From contig CAMBMS010000011.1 in the NCBI GenBank assembly GCA_945868845.1, positions 18,604-82,603 on the forward strand: a stretch of 64,000 nt of DNA, read 5' to 3'. The stretch is from Asaia bogorensis. Its GTDB lineage: Bacteria; Pseudomonadota; Alphaproteobacteria; Acetobacterales; Acetobacteraceae. The notes under the pieces are model-generated. The model was not told the origin of the DNA and did not search any database. It saw nothing but the letters and a program-made list of their open reading frames with translations. The number at the start of each line of letters is the position of its first letter. The first letter of the stretch is position 1. A program made the translations under genes and the position numbers. Below, piece by piece: positions 26,285 to 35,891 of this stretch.

Positions 26285-26765
26285 TTAGAGAAACAGCAGC
26301 GCGCCGCACATCGCAGCCGGCAGATCGTAGGGGAACGCATAGGGCGTGACGAGAAACGTGCCAACCAACGTCGCCGCGCGTGCGAGAGCATTCATCGCTG
26401 ACGCTTAGTCGGCACCGGCCCGGCTGCAAGCGATCCAGATCCTGGCACAGACCGCCAGCGCGACCCCCAATTTTTCCAACTGCGCTAACAGAATCCGCCC
26501 CCCAGCAAGCGCCCGCCCACCGCGACGGCGCCATGATGGGTAGCAACTGGTGCTGGCTGTCGGCGATCTGTGCTGCATGGCCAGTGATCTTGTGCAGTCA
26601 GTCCCCCCAGAAAGACTGCCGCTCCATCAGCATCAAGGTGCAAGCATCAGCGCACCGGATAGAAACCCGGTCTGGCCGTAAACCGCGTTCAGCACGACCG
26701 CGAGCGCCAGCAGCAGCGTCAGCAGCCAGAGCGGATGGTGCAGCAGACGATACGCTGTCCACCGG
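26285..26765 (-). pseudogene. Decayed GT87-type (DUF2029) membrane glycosyltransferase
   Basis: Minus-strand pieces in shifting frames rebuild the C-terminal part of a polyprenyl-phosphate-dependent GT87 protein: HHPLWLLTLLLALAVVLNAV then YGQTGFLSGALMLA (the usual GQNGFLTAALL), later LGVALAVCARIWIACSRAGA, a stop, and finally ATLVGTFLVTPYAFPYDLPA before TAA at 26285. Stops and frame changes lie between the pieces and the N-terminal part is absent, so the gene is dead. Downstream (26070-26284) only unrecognised scraps remain. A second GT87 remnant is at 58255-58831. Confidence 0.65.
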
Positions 26766-26854
26766 AAACCCTCGTCGGAGGGGCCACGAAGCCACACTCC
26801 CCGCTGGGATTGTGCGTAAAGCCACGTTCCCCGCGGTTCATCGCGGTAAGGGCG

Positions 26855-28420
26855 TTAGCCGGGCTGGCGTCGCGGGCCAGCCCCCGCCGTCAGCGGCAAC
26901 GGCACCCAGTGGCGGGCTTCGCGGCTTTGGATCAGCAGCAGCACGGTCCGGCGGCTCTGCTGCTTTCGCAGCGTCTCCAGCCGCTTCTGCGCGTCGGCGG
27001 GCGAATTGACCTCCTCCTGCTGCATTTCCATGATCACGTCACCCGGCTTCAACCCGCGCTCCGCGGCGGCGGAGCCGGCAGTGACCTCGGTGATCACCAC
27101 GCCTTTCAGGTCGTCGGCGAGCTGAAATTTCTCCCGCATGGCGGCGCTGATTGGCGCCACCAGCAGCCCGAGGCCCGTCAGTTCGGTGCCGCGTGTGTCG
27201 TCCTCGCGCTTTTTCGGCGCGGCGGACTGCTGGTCGACGGGAAGTTCACCGATGACGATCGGCAGCGTGATCTCCTTGCCGTCACGCCAGACGGTGACGG
27301 GCACTTGCTGGCCGATCACAGTTTCGGCGACGACACGGGGCAAGTTGCGCATTTCCTTCACATCCTGGTTGTTAAACCGAATGACGATGTCGCCGGGACG
27401 GATCTTACCCTTGTCGGCGGGGCCGCCCTCATTGGTGCCGGCGATCATCGCGCCAATGGCTTCCTTTAGCCCGACGCTTTCGGCGATTTCCGCCGTCACC
27501 TGTTGGATACGCACACCCAGCCAGCCGCGTCGCGCCTGGCCGAATTCGCGCAGCTGCGCGATCACATTCTTGGCCAAGTTGGCGGGCACCGCGAAGCCGA
27601 TGCCGATGGAACCGCCGGAGCGCGAATAAATTGCCGTGTTGATGCCGATCACCTCGCCTTTCATGTTGAACAGGGGCCCGCCCGAGTTCCCCTGGTTGAT
27701 GGGGGCATCGGTCTGGATGAACTCGTCATAGGGGCCGGAGCGGATATCGCGCTGCAAGGCGGAGACGATGCCCGCCGTGACGGTGCCGCCCAGGCCGAAC
27801 GGATTGCCGATCGCCAGAACCCAGTCGCCGACGCGCGCGGTGGCGCTGTCGGCGAATGCCACGGCGGTGAGCGGCTTTTCCGGGGTCACGCGCAGCAGCG
27901 CCAGATCCAGCCGCTCATCGCGACCGACTAATTTGGCCTTGAGCTTGGTGTTGTCCGATAGGATCACGGTGATCTCGTCGGCGCCATCGATAACATGGTT
28001 ATTCGTTACGATCAGCCCGGCGGTATCGATCACGAAGCCGGAGCCGAGGCTTTGTGACCGCCGTTCGGGGGTTTCGGGACGCTCCCCTCGCCCAGGAGAC
28101 TCCCCGCGTGGCGCAGGCCGGGAGCCGGGCGGGCGATTGCGCTCCATGAACTCCTTAAAGAATTGCTCAAACGGGGAGCCGGGCGGCAGGCCCGGCAGCT
28201 CCGGCCCGCCGGCGCGCGCCTGGCCATTGGTGGCGGTCGAGATATTGACCACAGCGGGCAGCAATTTCGCCGCCAGGTCGGCAAAGCTTTCCGGCGCGCC
28301 GCGCGCCAGGGCCGGGCCAGGGCCGATGGCCGTAAGACCCGGCACGACCAGCGCGGCGGCCAGAGCCGTGGAGATAGCCAGCAGGGAGCCACGCAGGGTG
28401 CGGGACGGAAGCAGGCGCAT
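26855..28420 (-). CDS. degP: DegP/HtrA-family periplasmic serine protease
   Basis: A 521-residue Do-type protease/chaperone. Residues 1-40 form a signal peptide ending near ALA. The trypsin-like domain has H142 (VTNNHVID), D172 (DERLDLALLRV) and S246 (NQGNSGGPLF). Two PDZ domains follow (RRGWLGVRIQQVTAEIA and the C-terminal TAGSAAAERGLKPGD). It degrades misfolded envelope proteins. AGGAG stands ten bases before the ATG. It follows hflK-hflC on the same strand after 141 bp, the common order hflK-hflC-degP in alphaproteobacteria, so it belongs to a membrane protein quality-control group. Confidence 0.95.
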   Translation of the reverse strand: MRLLPSRTLRGSLLAISTALAAALVVPGLTAIGPGPALARGAPESFADLAAKLLPAVVNISTATNGQARAGGPELPGLPPGSPFEQFFKEFMERNRPPGSRPAPRGESPGRGERPETPERRSQSLGSGFVIDTAGLIVTNNHVIDGADEITVILSDNTKLKAKLVGRDERLDLALLRVTPEKPLTAVAFADSATARVGDWVLAIGNPFGLGGTVTAGIVSALQRDIRSGPYDEFIQTDAPINQGNSGGPLFNMKGEVIGINTAIYSRSGGSIGIGFAVPANLAKNVIAQLREFGQARRGWLGVRIQQVTAEIAESVGLKEAIGAMIAGTNEGGPADKGKIRPGDIVIRFNNQDVKEMRNLPRVVAETVIGQQVPVTVWRDGKEITLPIVIGELPVDQQSAAPKKREDDTRGTELTGLGLLVAPISAAMREKFQLADDLKGVVITEVTAGSAAAERGLKPGDVIMEMQQEEVNSPADAQKRLETLRKQQSRRTVLLLIQSREARHWVPLPLTAGAGPRRQPG

Positions 28421-28561
28421 CTAGGTTAGGCTCCTGAAACGCAAGGCATGAGCGGGATACGCAGTCGGCCTTTGTCGACGATATGGGGATGGCGGTTACC
28501 GCCGGCAAACTAATTCGTGGTCATGATTCAGTCGCCGGGCGGTAACCTTGGTCGCGGCCGT

Positions 28562-29440
28562 TCAACGTGTCTCCGCCGTGGGTGCCGTGCGCAGGAATTT
28601 CAGGAAATCCGCCTCCGGACTCAGGATCATGCGCGTGGCGCCATTGCCCATCGCCTCCCGATAGGCCTGCATGGTGCGCCAGGCGACAAAGAAATTCTGG
28701 TCCGCGCCGAAGGCTTTGTTATAGATTCGCGTCGCGTCCCCCTCGCCCTCGCCGCGCAGCCGCTCGGCATTCGCATTGGCCTCGGCGAGCAGGATCGTGC
28801 GATCAAGCTCAGCATCGGCGCGGACGCGCTGCGCGCCCTCCGCCCCTTCTGCGCGCGCCTGGCGGGCAATACGCTCGCGTTCCGATTGCATGCGCGCCAG
28901 GATCGCCTGCGTGTTGCCTTCCGGCAGATCGGCGCGACGGATGCGCACATCGTCCACCACGATGCCGAAGACTTTCATCTCCTCGTTTACCTGTGCGCGG
29001 ACCGTCGTCATGATGCGCGTGCGATCGTTCGACAGCACCGAGAGCAGGGCGCTATTGCCCAGCACCCGGCGTAGGCTGGAGGAGACGACGGAGTTTAACC
29101 GCGCCCGGATGCCGGCTTCCGTGCCGCCCACCGACTGGTAATATTGCAGCGGGTTGGTGATGCGGAACACGGTGAAGCTATCGACGATCAACCGACGCTG
29201 ATCACCCAGGATCACTTCCTCGCCGGGCAATTCGATGGTGAGGGCTCGGCGATCGAAGCTGAGCACGTTCTGGATGAACGGAATTTTCGTATGAAGGCCG
29301 GGCTGGTCGATCGGACGCACGGGGCGGCCCAGCTGTACGATGAGAACCTGTTCGGTCATACCTACGGTGAACAAGCTCTGGGTGAGCGTGGCGGTCCCCA
29401 GGCCAAGCAACACGATCAGGGCGGCGAGGGCGCGGTTCAT
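28562..29440 (-). CDS. hflC: HflC, FtsH-modulating band-7 protein
   Basis: A 292-residue SPFH/band-7 protein with one N-terminal membrane segment (ALAALIVLLGLGTATL) and a periplasmic stomatin domain (TEQVLIVQLGRPVRPIDQPG). The charged helical part includes LARMQSERERIARQARAEG. With HflK it forms a ring around FtsH and restrains its proteolysis. Its start overlaps the hflK stop by four bases (ATGA), so the two are translated together. Confidence 0.95.
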   Translation of the reverse strand: MNRALAALIVLLGLGTATLTQSLFTVGMTEQVLIVQLGRPVRPIDQPGLHTKIPFIQNVLSFDRRALTIELPGEEVILGDQRRLIVDSFTVFRITNPLQYYQSVGGTEAGIRARLNSVVSSSLRRVLGNSALLSVLSNDRTRIMTTVRAQVNEEMKVFGIVVDDVRIRRADLPEGNTQAILARMQSERERIARQARAEGAEGAQRVRADAELDRTILLAEANANAERLRGEGEGDATRIYNKAFGADQNFFVAWRTMQAYREAMGNGATRMILSPEADFLKFLRTAPTAETR

Positions 29441-30693
29441 CGGTTGCCTCCGCGCTGTTGTTGCGGTTGGGGTTGCGCTGGCGGCTGTCGTGCCGGCGCG
29501 GCAGGGCGGGCACCATCGCCCAGCGGCAGGAAGGGCACCAGCCCGCGCACATTATCATCCACTACCACGGTCTGCGAATTTGCCAGCACGTCCTGCATTG
29601 TCTCGATATACATCCGTTTTAAGGTCAGATCCTTCGCATCCTGATAGGCTTTCAGCACACTGGTGAAACGCTGCGCCTGGCCAGTGGCCTGGGCAACAGT
29701 GGACTGACGGAATCCCTCGGCCTCGGCCATGATACGCGCGACATCGCCGCGCGCGCGCGGGATGATGTCATTGCGGTAAGACTCGGCTTCGTTGCGCAGC
29801 CGCTCGGAATCGGTATTCGCGCGCTGCACGTCGCGGAAGCTGTCGATCACCGCAACCGGCGGATCCACTTTCTGCAGCTGCACCTGGGTGATTTCCACGC
29901 CGGTTTTGTACTGATCCAAATTCTGCTGAGTTTCCTTCAACACTTCTGTCTCAATCTGCTGGCGTAATTCGGTCAGTGCGCTTTGGATGGGCGTGCGCCC
30001 GATCACTTCGCGCATGGCGCTTTCCGCCACCGCCTTCACCAGCCCGGCCGGACTGCGCGTGTTGAACAGATATTCGGGCGCGGTGCGGATGCGCCAGAAC
30101 ACAGCGAAATCGATATCGACGATGTTCTCATCGCCGGTCAGCATCAGGCTTTCTTCGGGCACATTGCGATCTGCCATGTCGCGGCCTGCTTGCTGGATAC
30201 GTGTGTCGGCGCCAACCGAGCGATAGCCGACTTCGGTGCGGTTCACGCGGGTAACGGGTGGCTTCAGCACATCTTCGACTGGCCAGGGGAAACGGTAATT
30301 CAGGCCGGGGCCGACCTGCCGGTCGAAGGCCCCGAAGCGCAGCACGATGCCCAACTCATCCGGCTGGACACGAAAAAATCCTGAAGACAGCCACAGCACG
30401 ACCGCGCCAATGCCGAGCAGCGCCAACCCCCGCGCGCCACCCGCACCACCCGGTAGCAGGCGGCGAATGAACGCCTGTGCCTGGGCGATGACCTGATCCA
30501 GATCGGGCATTTGCTGGCCACCCGGGCCGCGCGGCCCGGACCCGCCAGGGCCAGGGCCTTGGCCCCACGGCCCGCCCGAAGGTCCACCGGGACGCTGGCC
30601 GCCGCCATTGCCGCCACCAGATGAGCCGCCACCTTGCTGCCCGCCGGGGGGCGTGCCCCAGGGTCCGTGACCGCCATGATTATCCGAAGGCAT
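29437..30693 (-). CDS. hflK: HflK, FtsH-modulating band-7 protein
   Basis: A 418-residue HflK. The N-terminus is a Gly/Pro-rich cytosolic tail (GGHGPWGTPPGGQQGG and repeats), then a membrane segment (GLALLGIGAVVLWLSSGFF) and the SPFH domain (PDELGIVLRFGAFDRQVGPG), ending in a Gln/Pro-rich tail. AGGAG ten bases before the ATG at 30693 decides the start over an in-frame ATG 24 codons earlier. It heads the hflK-hflC-degP group and is divergent from mrp, with about 120 bp for two promoters between them. Confidence 0.94.
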   Translation of the reverse strand: MPSDNHGGHGPWGTPPGGQQGGGSSGGGNGGGQRPGGPSGGPWGQGPGPGGSGPRGPGGQQMPDLDQVIAQAQAFIRRLLPGGAGGARGLALLGIGAVVLWLSSGFFRVQPDELGIVLRFGAFDRQVGPGLNYRFPWPVEDVLKPPVTRVNRTEVGYRSVGADTRIQQAGRDMADRNVPEESLMLTGDENIVDIDFAVFWRIRTAPEYLFNTRSPAGLVKAVAESAMREVIGRTPIQSALTELRQQIETEVLKETQQNLDQYKTGVEITQVQLQKVDPPVAVIDSFRDVQRANTDSERLRNEAESYRNDIIPRARGDVARIMAEAEGFRQSTVAQATGQAQRFTSVLKAYQDAKDLTLKRMYIETMQDVLANSQTVVVDDNVRGLVPFLPLGDGARPAAPARQPPAQPQPQQQRGGNR

Positions 30694-30812
30694 TGGGTAG
30701 ATTGCTCCTATGGTCAGCCCGGCGTTAGCGGGGCAGTGGTTGGCGTGGCCATGCTTATGCGCCATATCCAGGCGCGCCGCATCATCACGGTCTTTAGAAA
30801 GTTTGCAACCGC

Positions 30813-31955
30813 ATGGTCAATGCACCCCCCCCTACCACGCAAATCCTGCGCGACGCCCTGCGCAAGATCATCGATCCGGCTTCCGGTCAGGATATCGTCA
30901 CTGCCGGGCTGGTCGAGGGGGTCGAGTTGCGCAATGGCCTCGTGCAGGTCGCGCTGCTAACGGATCGCGCCCAGGCGGCGGCAATGGAGCCCGTGTGCAG
31001 GGAAGTAGAGCTGCTGCTGGCCGGCGTGCCCGGCGTCACCAATGCCACCGCCGTACTGACCGCGCACAAGACCGCCCCCACGAAGCCCAACGCCCCCGCG
31101 GCCGGGCACGCGCATGCCCCGGGCCACGCGCACACCCCGAAGGCCCCGCTGTTAATGGAAGGTGTGCGCGCCATTGTCGCTGTCGCTTCGGGCAAGGGCG
31201 GCGTCGGAAAATCCACCGTGGCGGTCAATCTCGCCGTCGCGCTGGCGCGCCAGGGTCGCAGCGTCGGGCTGCTGGACGCCGATATATACGGCCCGTCCTT
31301 GCCCCGCATGCTGGGCCTGAACCGTAAGCCGCAGATCAAGGACGGCAAAATGATCCCCCTCGCCGCCTGGGGGCTGAAGGCCATGTCCATCGGTTTTTTA
31401 GTAGAGGAGGAAACCCCGATGATCTGGCGCGGCCCGATGGTGATGGGAGCGCTGGAACAAATGCTTGGTCAGGTGGATTGGGGTGTGCTGGACATTCTGA
31501 TCGTCGACATGCCCCCCGGGACCGGGGACGCGCAATTGACAATGTCGCAGCGCGTGGCACTGACCGGCGCGGTGATCGTCTCCACGCCGCAGGACATCGC
31601 TCTGATTGATGCCCGCCGGGCGGTGAAAATGTTTGAAAAAGTCCACGTGCCCACGCTCGGACTGGTGGAAAACATGTCGTTCTATTGCTGTCCCAATTGC
31701 GGCCATCGCGTTGAATTGTTCGGCCATGGCGGCGCACGGCAGGAAGCGCATCGCATGGGCGCGCCCTTCCTCGGTGCCGTGCCGCTGCTGCTGGAGATCC
31801 GCGCCACGTCGGACGCTGGTACTCCCGTCGTTGCCGCGGCCCCGGATGGCGAGGCCGCCCGCGCCTTCGCCGATCTGGCCGACAATGTATGGTTGCAGGT
31901 GGAACGTAAGCGCAGCACCGCCGCGCTCGGTCCCCGTATCGTCATTAACGAATAG
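30813..31955 (+). CDS. mrp: Mrp/NBP35 (ApbC) Fe-S carrier ATPase
   Basis: A 380-residue protein with an N-terminal MIP18/DUF59 domain (residues about 1-90), a His/Ala/Pro-rich linker (HAHAPGHAHTP) and a deviant Walker A ATPase: ASGKGGVGKSTVAVNL at about 127-142. The Fe-S ligands are in CCPNCGH near residue 291. It carries 4Fe-4S clusters to target apoproteins. Common neighbour of hflK-hflC in alphaproteobacteria; here it is divergent from them. Confidence 0.94.
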   Translation: MVNAPPPTTQILRDALRKIIDPASGQDIVTAGLVEGVELRNGLVQVALLTDRAQAAAMEPVCREVELLLAGVPGVTNATAVLTAHKTAPTKPNAPAAGHAHAPGHAHTPKAPLLMEGVRAIVAVASGKGGVGKSTVAVNLAVALARQGRSVGLLDADIYGPSLPRMLGLNRKPQIKDGKMIPLAAWGLKAMSIGFLVEEETPMIWRGPMVMGALEQMLGQVDWGVLDILIVDMPPGTGDAQLTMSQRVALTGAVIVSTPQDIALIDARRAVKMFEKVHVPTLGLVENMSFYCCPNCGHRVELFGHGGARQEAHRMGAPFLGAVPLLLEIRATSDAGTPVVAAAPDGEAARAFADLADNVWLQVERKRSTAALGPRIVINE

Positions 31956-32125
31956 AGGCCTTGTCGCTGATGCTCGGTCACGGCGCCGGCCCGCTCTCTT
32001 ACCCGAGAAATGAATAATCGCGCTTTATGACGGACCGGACACAACTTGGCTGTCCCCCACAGGCGATGATTTTCAAACGGATACGAAAGACCATAGTGTC
32101 CAGGGACCGATCCGCCGGATCGCCG

Positions 32126-32269
32126 TCACGATGCAGCACAGAGCAGGACTAGGGCGTTGCGATCCATGGGCTCCTCAGGATTTTTCATCAGCAGGAATAG
32201 GACCCCGTATGCCGCAGCGGTCAGCCCCACCGCCTTGCCATCGGCGTTCAGGAGATCCCAGCGCCATGC
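32126..32269 (-). pseudogene. Remnant of an OmpR-type response regulator (DNA-binding domain)
   Basis: Within the 475-bp gap after mrp, a minus-strand frame of 47 codons reads WRWDLLNADGKAVGLTAAAY, then GVLFLLMKNPEEPMDRNALV, and stops at TGA 32126. This matches the winged-helix domain start of OmpR/TctD-family regulators (a strand, DG..V.LT..E..LL..L...PG...R..L). The receiver domain is missing and the recognition helix is lost after the stop. The rest of the gap (31956-32125) shows nothing recognisable. Identification rests on pattern only. Confidence 0.45.
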
Positions 32270-32345
32270 AATCCTTCGGTGGCAGCATCAGCGCGGTCAA
32301 CGGTAAGAACGGCGCGGTGTTTATCCTGAAATTCCGTACGGGTAA
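32266..32345 (+). pseudogene. Remnant of a histidine-kinase C-terminus
   Basis: Immediately abutting the response-regulator scrap but on the plus strand, the frame from 32266 reads QSFGGSISAVNGKNGAVFIL, which fits the last strand pair of a HATPase domain (GG.I.A.N...GA.F.L.L). The frame then continues as nonsense. Its orientation opposite to the regulator scrap implies a rearrangement at about 32266. Short and uncertain. Confidence 0.38.
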
Positions 32346-32430
32346 GGCGACCGACCAAAAATCCGACGCCGGAATTCAGATGGGCAGTCCAGTCGAAAAC
32401 CAACCGGCTCTCAGAAACCAGGAGGCACCC

Positions 32431-32976
32431 TCATCCCACCAACCGCAGAATCCGTTGCGCTACTGCTGGGCGGGACCAGTCCGCCGCGCCATCCAGCCGG
32501 GCGCATTGGCGGCCCTGCCTGTCGATGACCACCGTCGCCGGAATGCCCTTCACATCGAACGCCCGCGCTGCCGCCCCCTTCGGGTCCAGCAACACAGGCA
32601 GGCCGGAGATCGCGTGCCCCTCGTAAAACCGCCGCACCGCCGCAATCCCGCCGCGATCGGACGATAATGGCATCACTGCGACATCATGCGGCGCCAGCGT
32701 GCGCGCCAACGCGGCCAGTGCCGGCATCTCGGCGACGCACGGCGCGCACCAAGTAGCCCAAAAATTCAGCACCATGCCGCGGCCCTTGAATTCGCCCAGG
32801 CGGCGCTCCGTGCCGTTCTGCTGGGTGAAGGCAATATCCGGTGGGGTAACGGGCGGCATCAGCTGGGTCAGGTCCGCGTCCGGCAGTTCGTCCGCGGCCA
32901 AAAGTTTGCGCGCGATCAACGGTGAAGCTAGGCTTCCGCAACCCGCCAGGGCCGCCCGGCGGGTCAGCACGCGCAT
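32431..32976 (-). CDS. TlpA-like thiol-disulfide oxidoreductase
   Basis: A 181-residue exported thioredoxin-fold protein. [17 protein letters not shown] (6-22) is a signal with twin arginines and possibly a lipid-type Cys13. The active site is WCAPC with C77 and C80, and the cis-Pro is in [10 protein letters not shown]. It keeps periplasmic thiols reduced, often for cytochrome c or copper-site assembly. GGAG lies ten bases before the ATG; the longer upstream frame is antisense to argH. It is divergent from argH with 15 bp between start codons, an order common in Rhodospirillales. Confidence 0.9.
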   Translation of the reverse strand: MRVLTRRAALAGCGSLASPLIARKLLAADELPDADLTQLMPPVTPPDIAFTQQNGTERRLGEFKGRGMVLNFWATWCAPCVAEMPALAALARTLAPHDVAVMPLSSDRGGIAAVRRFYEGHAISGLPVLLDPKGAAARAFDVKGIPATVVIDRQGRQCARLDGAADWSRPAVAQRILRLVG

Positions 32977-32991
32977 AACGGATTTTCTCCA

Positions 32992-34416
32992 GTGACCGAC
33001 GCTCCTGAACGCCGAAACGTCGCCGCCAACGTCCAATGGGGCGGGCGCTTTGCTGCCGGGCCGGCGGCGATCATGCAGGAGATCAACGCCTCCATCGGCT
33101 TCGACCGGGAACTGTGGCGGCAGGACATTCGCGGCTCCCTCGCCCATGCGGCGATGCTGGCAAAGATCGGGTTGCTGTCCCCGGAAGATGAGCGTGCGAT
33201 CCGCGCCGGTCTAGGGGCGATTGCCGAGGAAATCGAGGCCGGGCGCTTTCCCTTCGTGGAAGCGCTGGAGGACATCCACATGAATATCGAGGCGCGCCTG
33301 TCGGAACGCATTGGCGAGGCCGGCAAGCGTTTACACACCGCGCGCAGCCGCAACGATCAGGTGGCGGTGGATTTTCGTCTCTGGGTACGCGATGCGATCG
33401 ACGGAATTTCGGCGCAGATCACCGATGTGATGGATGCGCTGGTAACCCGCGCGGAGGCCCATACGGCGGACCCGATGCCCGGCTTTACCCATCTGCAAAC
33501 GGCGCAGCCTGTCACTTTCGGTCATCACCTGCTCGCCTATGTGGAAATGCTTGCCCGCGATCGCTCCCGTCTTGCCGATTGCCGCAAGCGGCTGAATGAA
33601 TCGCCGCTCGGTTCGGCGGCGCTGGCCGGTACTTCTTTCCCGATCGACCGCGACGCGACGGCCGCCGCGCTCGGCTTCGACCGTCCCACCGCCAATTCGA
33701 TGGACGCGGTGTCGGATCGGGATTTTGCCCTGGAATATCTCTCGGCGACGGCAATCTCGGCCATGCACCTGTCCCGTTTGGCGGAAGAAATCATCATCTG
33801 GTGCAGTGCGCCGTTCGGCTTTATCCGTCTTTCCGATGCCTTCACCACCGGCAGTTCCATCATGCCGCAAAAGAAAAACCCGGATGCGGCGGAGCTGGTG
33901 CGCGGCAAGACCGGCCGTATCACAGGCGCGCTGGTCGGTTTGCTGATGGTGATGAAAGGCCTGCCCATGGCCTATTCCAAGGATATGCAGGAGGACAAGG
34001 AGCCGGTCTTCGACGCGACGAAAGCCTGGGCACTTTCTCTCGCCGCCATGGCCGGCATGGTGCGCGACATGATGCCCGATACCGAACGCATGCGCCAATG
34101 CGCCGGCGCCGGCTTTGCCACCGCGACGGATCTGGCCGACTGGCTGGTGCGGGTGCTGAAACTGCCGTTCCGCGACGCCCATCACGTGACCGGTCGGCTG
34201 GTCGCGCTGGCGGAGGGCAAGGGCGTTGATCTCGCCGGGCTGAGCCTGGCAGAAATGCAGGCGGTGGAAGCGGGGATCACGGCCGATATTTTTTCAGCCC
34301 TGACGGTCGATGCTTCCGTCGCCTCACGCACCAGCTACGGCGGCACGGCGCCTGCACGCGTGGCCGCTCAGGCCGCGCGGTGGCGTGCGATTCTGGCGAA
34401 GGAGTCCAGCACATGA
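32992..34416 (+). CDS. argH: Argininosuccinate lyase
   Basis: A 474-residue fumarase/aspartase-superfamily enzyme that splits argininosuccinate to arginine and fumarate, the last step of arginine synthesis. The start is GTG. Signatures seen are [14 protein letters not shown] near residue 15, [16 protein letters not shown] (about 116-131), [18 protein letters not shown] (about 162-179) and the mobile loop [15 protein letters not shown] (about 286-300) with the catalytic Ser. Its stop overlaps the start of a small lipoprotein gene, and lysA follows, so argH-lptM-lysA form one operon. Confidence 0.97.
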   Translation: MTDAPERRNVAANVQWGGRFAAGPAAIMQEINASIGFDRELWRQDIRGSLAHAAMLAKIGLLSPEDERAIRAGLGAIAEEIEAGRFPFVEALEDIHMNIEARLSERIGEAGKRLHTARSRNDQVAVDFRLWVRDAIDGISAQITDVMDALVTRAEAHTADPMPGFTHLQTAQPVTFGHHLLAYVEMLARDRSRLADCRKRLNESPLGSAALAGTSFPIDRDATAAALGFDRPTANSMDAVSDRDFALEYLSATAISAMHLSRLAEEIIIWCSAPFGFIRLSDAFTTGSSIMPQKKNPDAAELVRGKTGRITGALVGLLMVMKGLPMAYSKDMQEDKEPVFDATKAWALSLAAMAGMVRDMMPDTERMRQCAGAGFATATDLADWLVRVLKLPFRDAHHVTGRLVALAEGKGVDLAGLSLAEMQAVEAGITADIFSALTVDASVASRTSYGGTAPARVAAQAARWRAILAKESST

Positions 34417-34541
34417 AAATCTTACTCGCACTGGCCCTGCTGAGTGTGCTGAGCCTGTCGGCCTGCGGCAAGAAAGGTGCGCCCAGCCCAGCCGGCCCGG
34501 TTGAGAATATTTCCTACCCGCGCACCTATCCGGCGCGCTGA
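34413..34541 (+). CDS. lptM: Small LptM (YifL)-like lipoprotein
   Basis: A 42-residue lipoprotein. Residues 1-16 are a signal peptide ([15 protein letters not shown]) ending in the lipobox LSAC, with the lipidated Cys followed by GKKGAP, the typical LptM/YifL start. In E. coli LptM helps oxidative assembly of the LPS translocon LptD. The start lies in the argH stop (ATGA) and lysA begins 15 bp after the stop; a short lipoprotein at this spot upstream of lysA is common in Proteobacteria. Confidence 0.85.
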   Translation: MKILLALALLSVLSLSACGKKGAPSPAGPVENISYPRTYPAR

Positions 34542-34556
34542 CAGGCGCCGCGTCCC

Positions 34557-35891
34557 ATGGCCACACCCACGCCCGTTTCCGACCAACCCGATCCCGATAC
34601 GAGCGCGCTGATCGCCGCGCGGGCGCATCTGTCGCTGCATGCGCATGACGGGCTTTGCCTGGAGGATGTGCCGCTAGCGCAGATCGCGCGCGAGCTCGGC
34701 ACGCCGACCTGGGTCTATGGCGCCGGCACCATCCGCATGCGCCTCGCCACCTTGCAAGCCGCGCTGAAAGCCGCCGCTCTGGACGCGCAGGTGCATTACG
34801 CGGTGAAAGCCAACGACCATCTCGCTGTGCTGCGCGTGATGGCGGTCGGTGGCGCTGGTGCCGATGTGGTCAGCGCCGGTGAATTTCTGCGCGCCCGCGA
34901 GGCTGGAATTACGGCCGATCACATCGTCTTTTCCGGCGTCGGCAAAAGTGCGTCGGAACTGCGCCTCGCGCTGGAACACGACATCGCGCAGATCAATGTC
35001 GAAAGCGCTGAGGAGTTGGACATGCTATCGGAGATCGCCGCCGGCATGGGTCGGGTGGCGCGCGTGGCGCTGCGGGTGAACCCCGATGTCGATGCCGGCA
35101 CGCATGCGAAGATCAGCACCGGGCGCGCGCAAGACAAATTCGGTATTTCGTATGTGGATATCCCGTCCCTATACGCCCACGCGGCGAGCTTGCCTGGTAT
35201 TCGCCCGGTGGGCATCGCTACCCATATCGGCAGCCAGATTCTTTCCCTTGCCCCGTATCGCGCCGCCTATGCGCGGATGGCCGATCTCGTCCGCGCGTTG
35301 CGGGCGGCGGGGCAAACGGTCGAAAGCGTCGATTGCGGCGGTGGCCTGGGCATTTGCTACCGCGATGAGCCTGGCCTGAACCCGGCCGCCCTGGCCGGCG
35401 CGCTGCGGGCCAGTTTCGGCGATCTCGGCGTGACGCTGATCCTGGAACCAGGCCGCTGGCTGGTGGGCCCGGCTGGCGTGCTGCTGGCCACCGTGGTGCT
35501 GGTCAAGCAGGCACAAGGCACACGCTTCGTTGTGCTGGACGCGGCGATGAACGATCTGGTGCGCCCGGCGATGTATGACGCCTGGCATGCCATCCTGCCG
35601 CTGTCGCCGGTCAGCGCGCTGGGGCCGACAAGCCCTGTCGATATCGTGGGCCCGGTCTGCGAAACGGGCGATACCTTTGCGCGCTCCCGCGCTATGGCGG
35701 GGGTGGCGGCGGGGGATTTCGTGGCCTTGCTTGACGCGGGGGCATATGGTGCGGTCATGAGCTCAACCTACAATGCGCGGCCCCTGGCGGCGGTGGCGAT
35801 GGTGGATGGGGCGCGCTGGGCGGTGATCCGTCCGCGGCAATCCCACCGTGACCTCTGGGCGCAGGAGTCACTGCCAAATTTCCTGTCATGA
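34557..35891 (+). CDS. lysA: Diaminopimelate decarboxylase
   Basis: A 444-residue fold-III PLP enzyme producing lysine from meso-diaminopimelate. The PLP lysine is in HYAVKAND (about residues 80-87), the glycine-rich phosphate loop is CGGGLGICYRDE (about 262-273), LILEPGRWLVG follows, and CETGDTFARSR contains the Cys that acts across the dimer. Third gene of argH-lptM-lysA. Its stop overlaps by ATGA the start of a decayed DUF4175 gene, so the operon was once longer. Confidence 0.96.
   Translation: MATPTPVSDQPDPDTSALIAARAHLSLHAHDGLCLEDVPLAQIARELGTPTWVYGAGTIRMRLATLQAALKAAALDAQVHYAVKANDHLAVLRVMAVGGAGADVVSAGEFLRAREAGITADHIVFSGVGKSASELRLALEHDIAQINVESAEELDMLSEIAAGMGRVARVALRVNPDVDAGTHAKISTGRAQDKFGISYVDIPSLYAHAASLPGIRPVGIATHIGSQILSLAPYRAAYARMADLVRALRAAGQTVESVDCGGGLGICYRDEPGLNPAALAGALRASFGDLGVTLILEPGRWLVGPAGVLLATVVLVKQAQGTRFVVLDAAMNDLVRPAMYDAWHAILPLSPVSALGPTSPVDIVGPVCETGDTFARSRAMAGVAAGDFVALLDAGAYGAVMSSTYNARPLAAVAMVDGARWAVIRPRQSHRDLWAQESLPNFLS

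Noticed and set aside
30258..30677. Overlapping antisense open frames in hflK
   Set aside because: Long antisense frames are expected in high-GC coding DNA; none shows a ribosome-binding site or family motifs.
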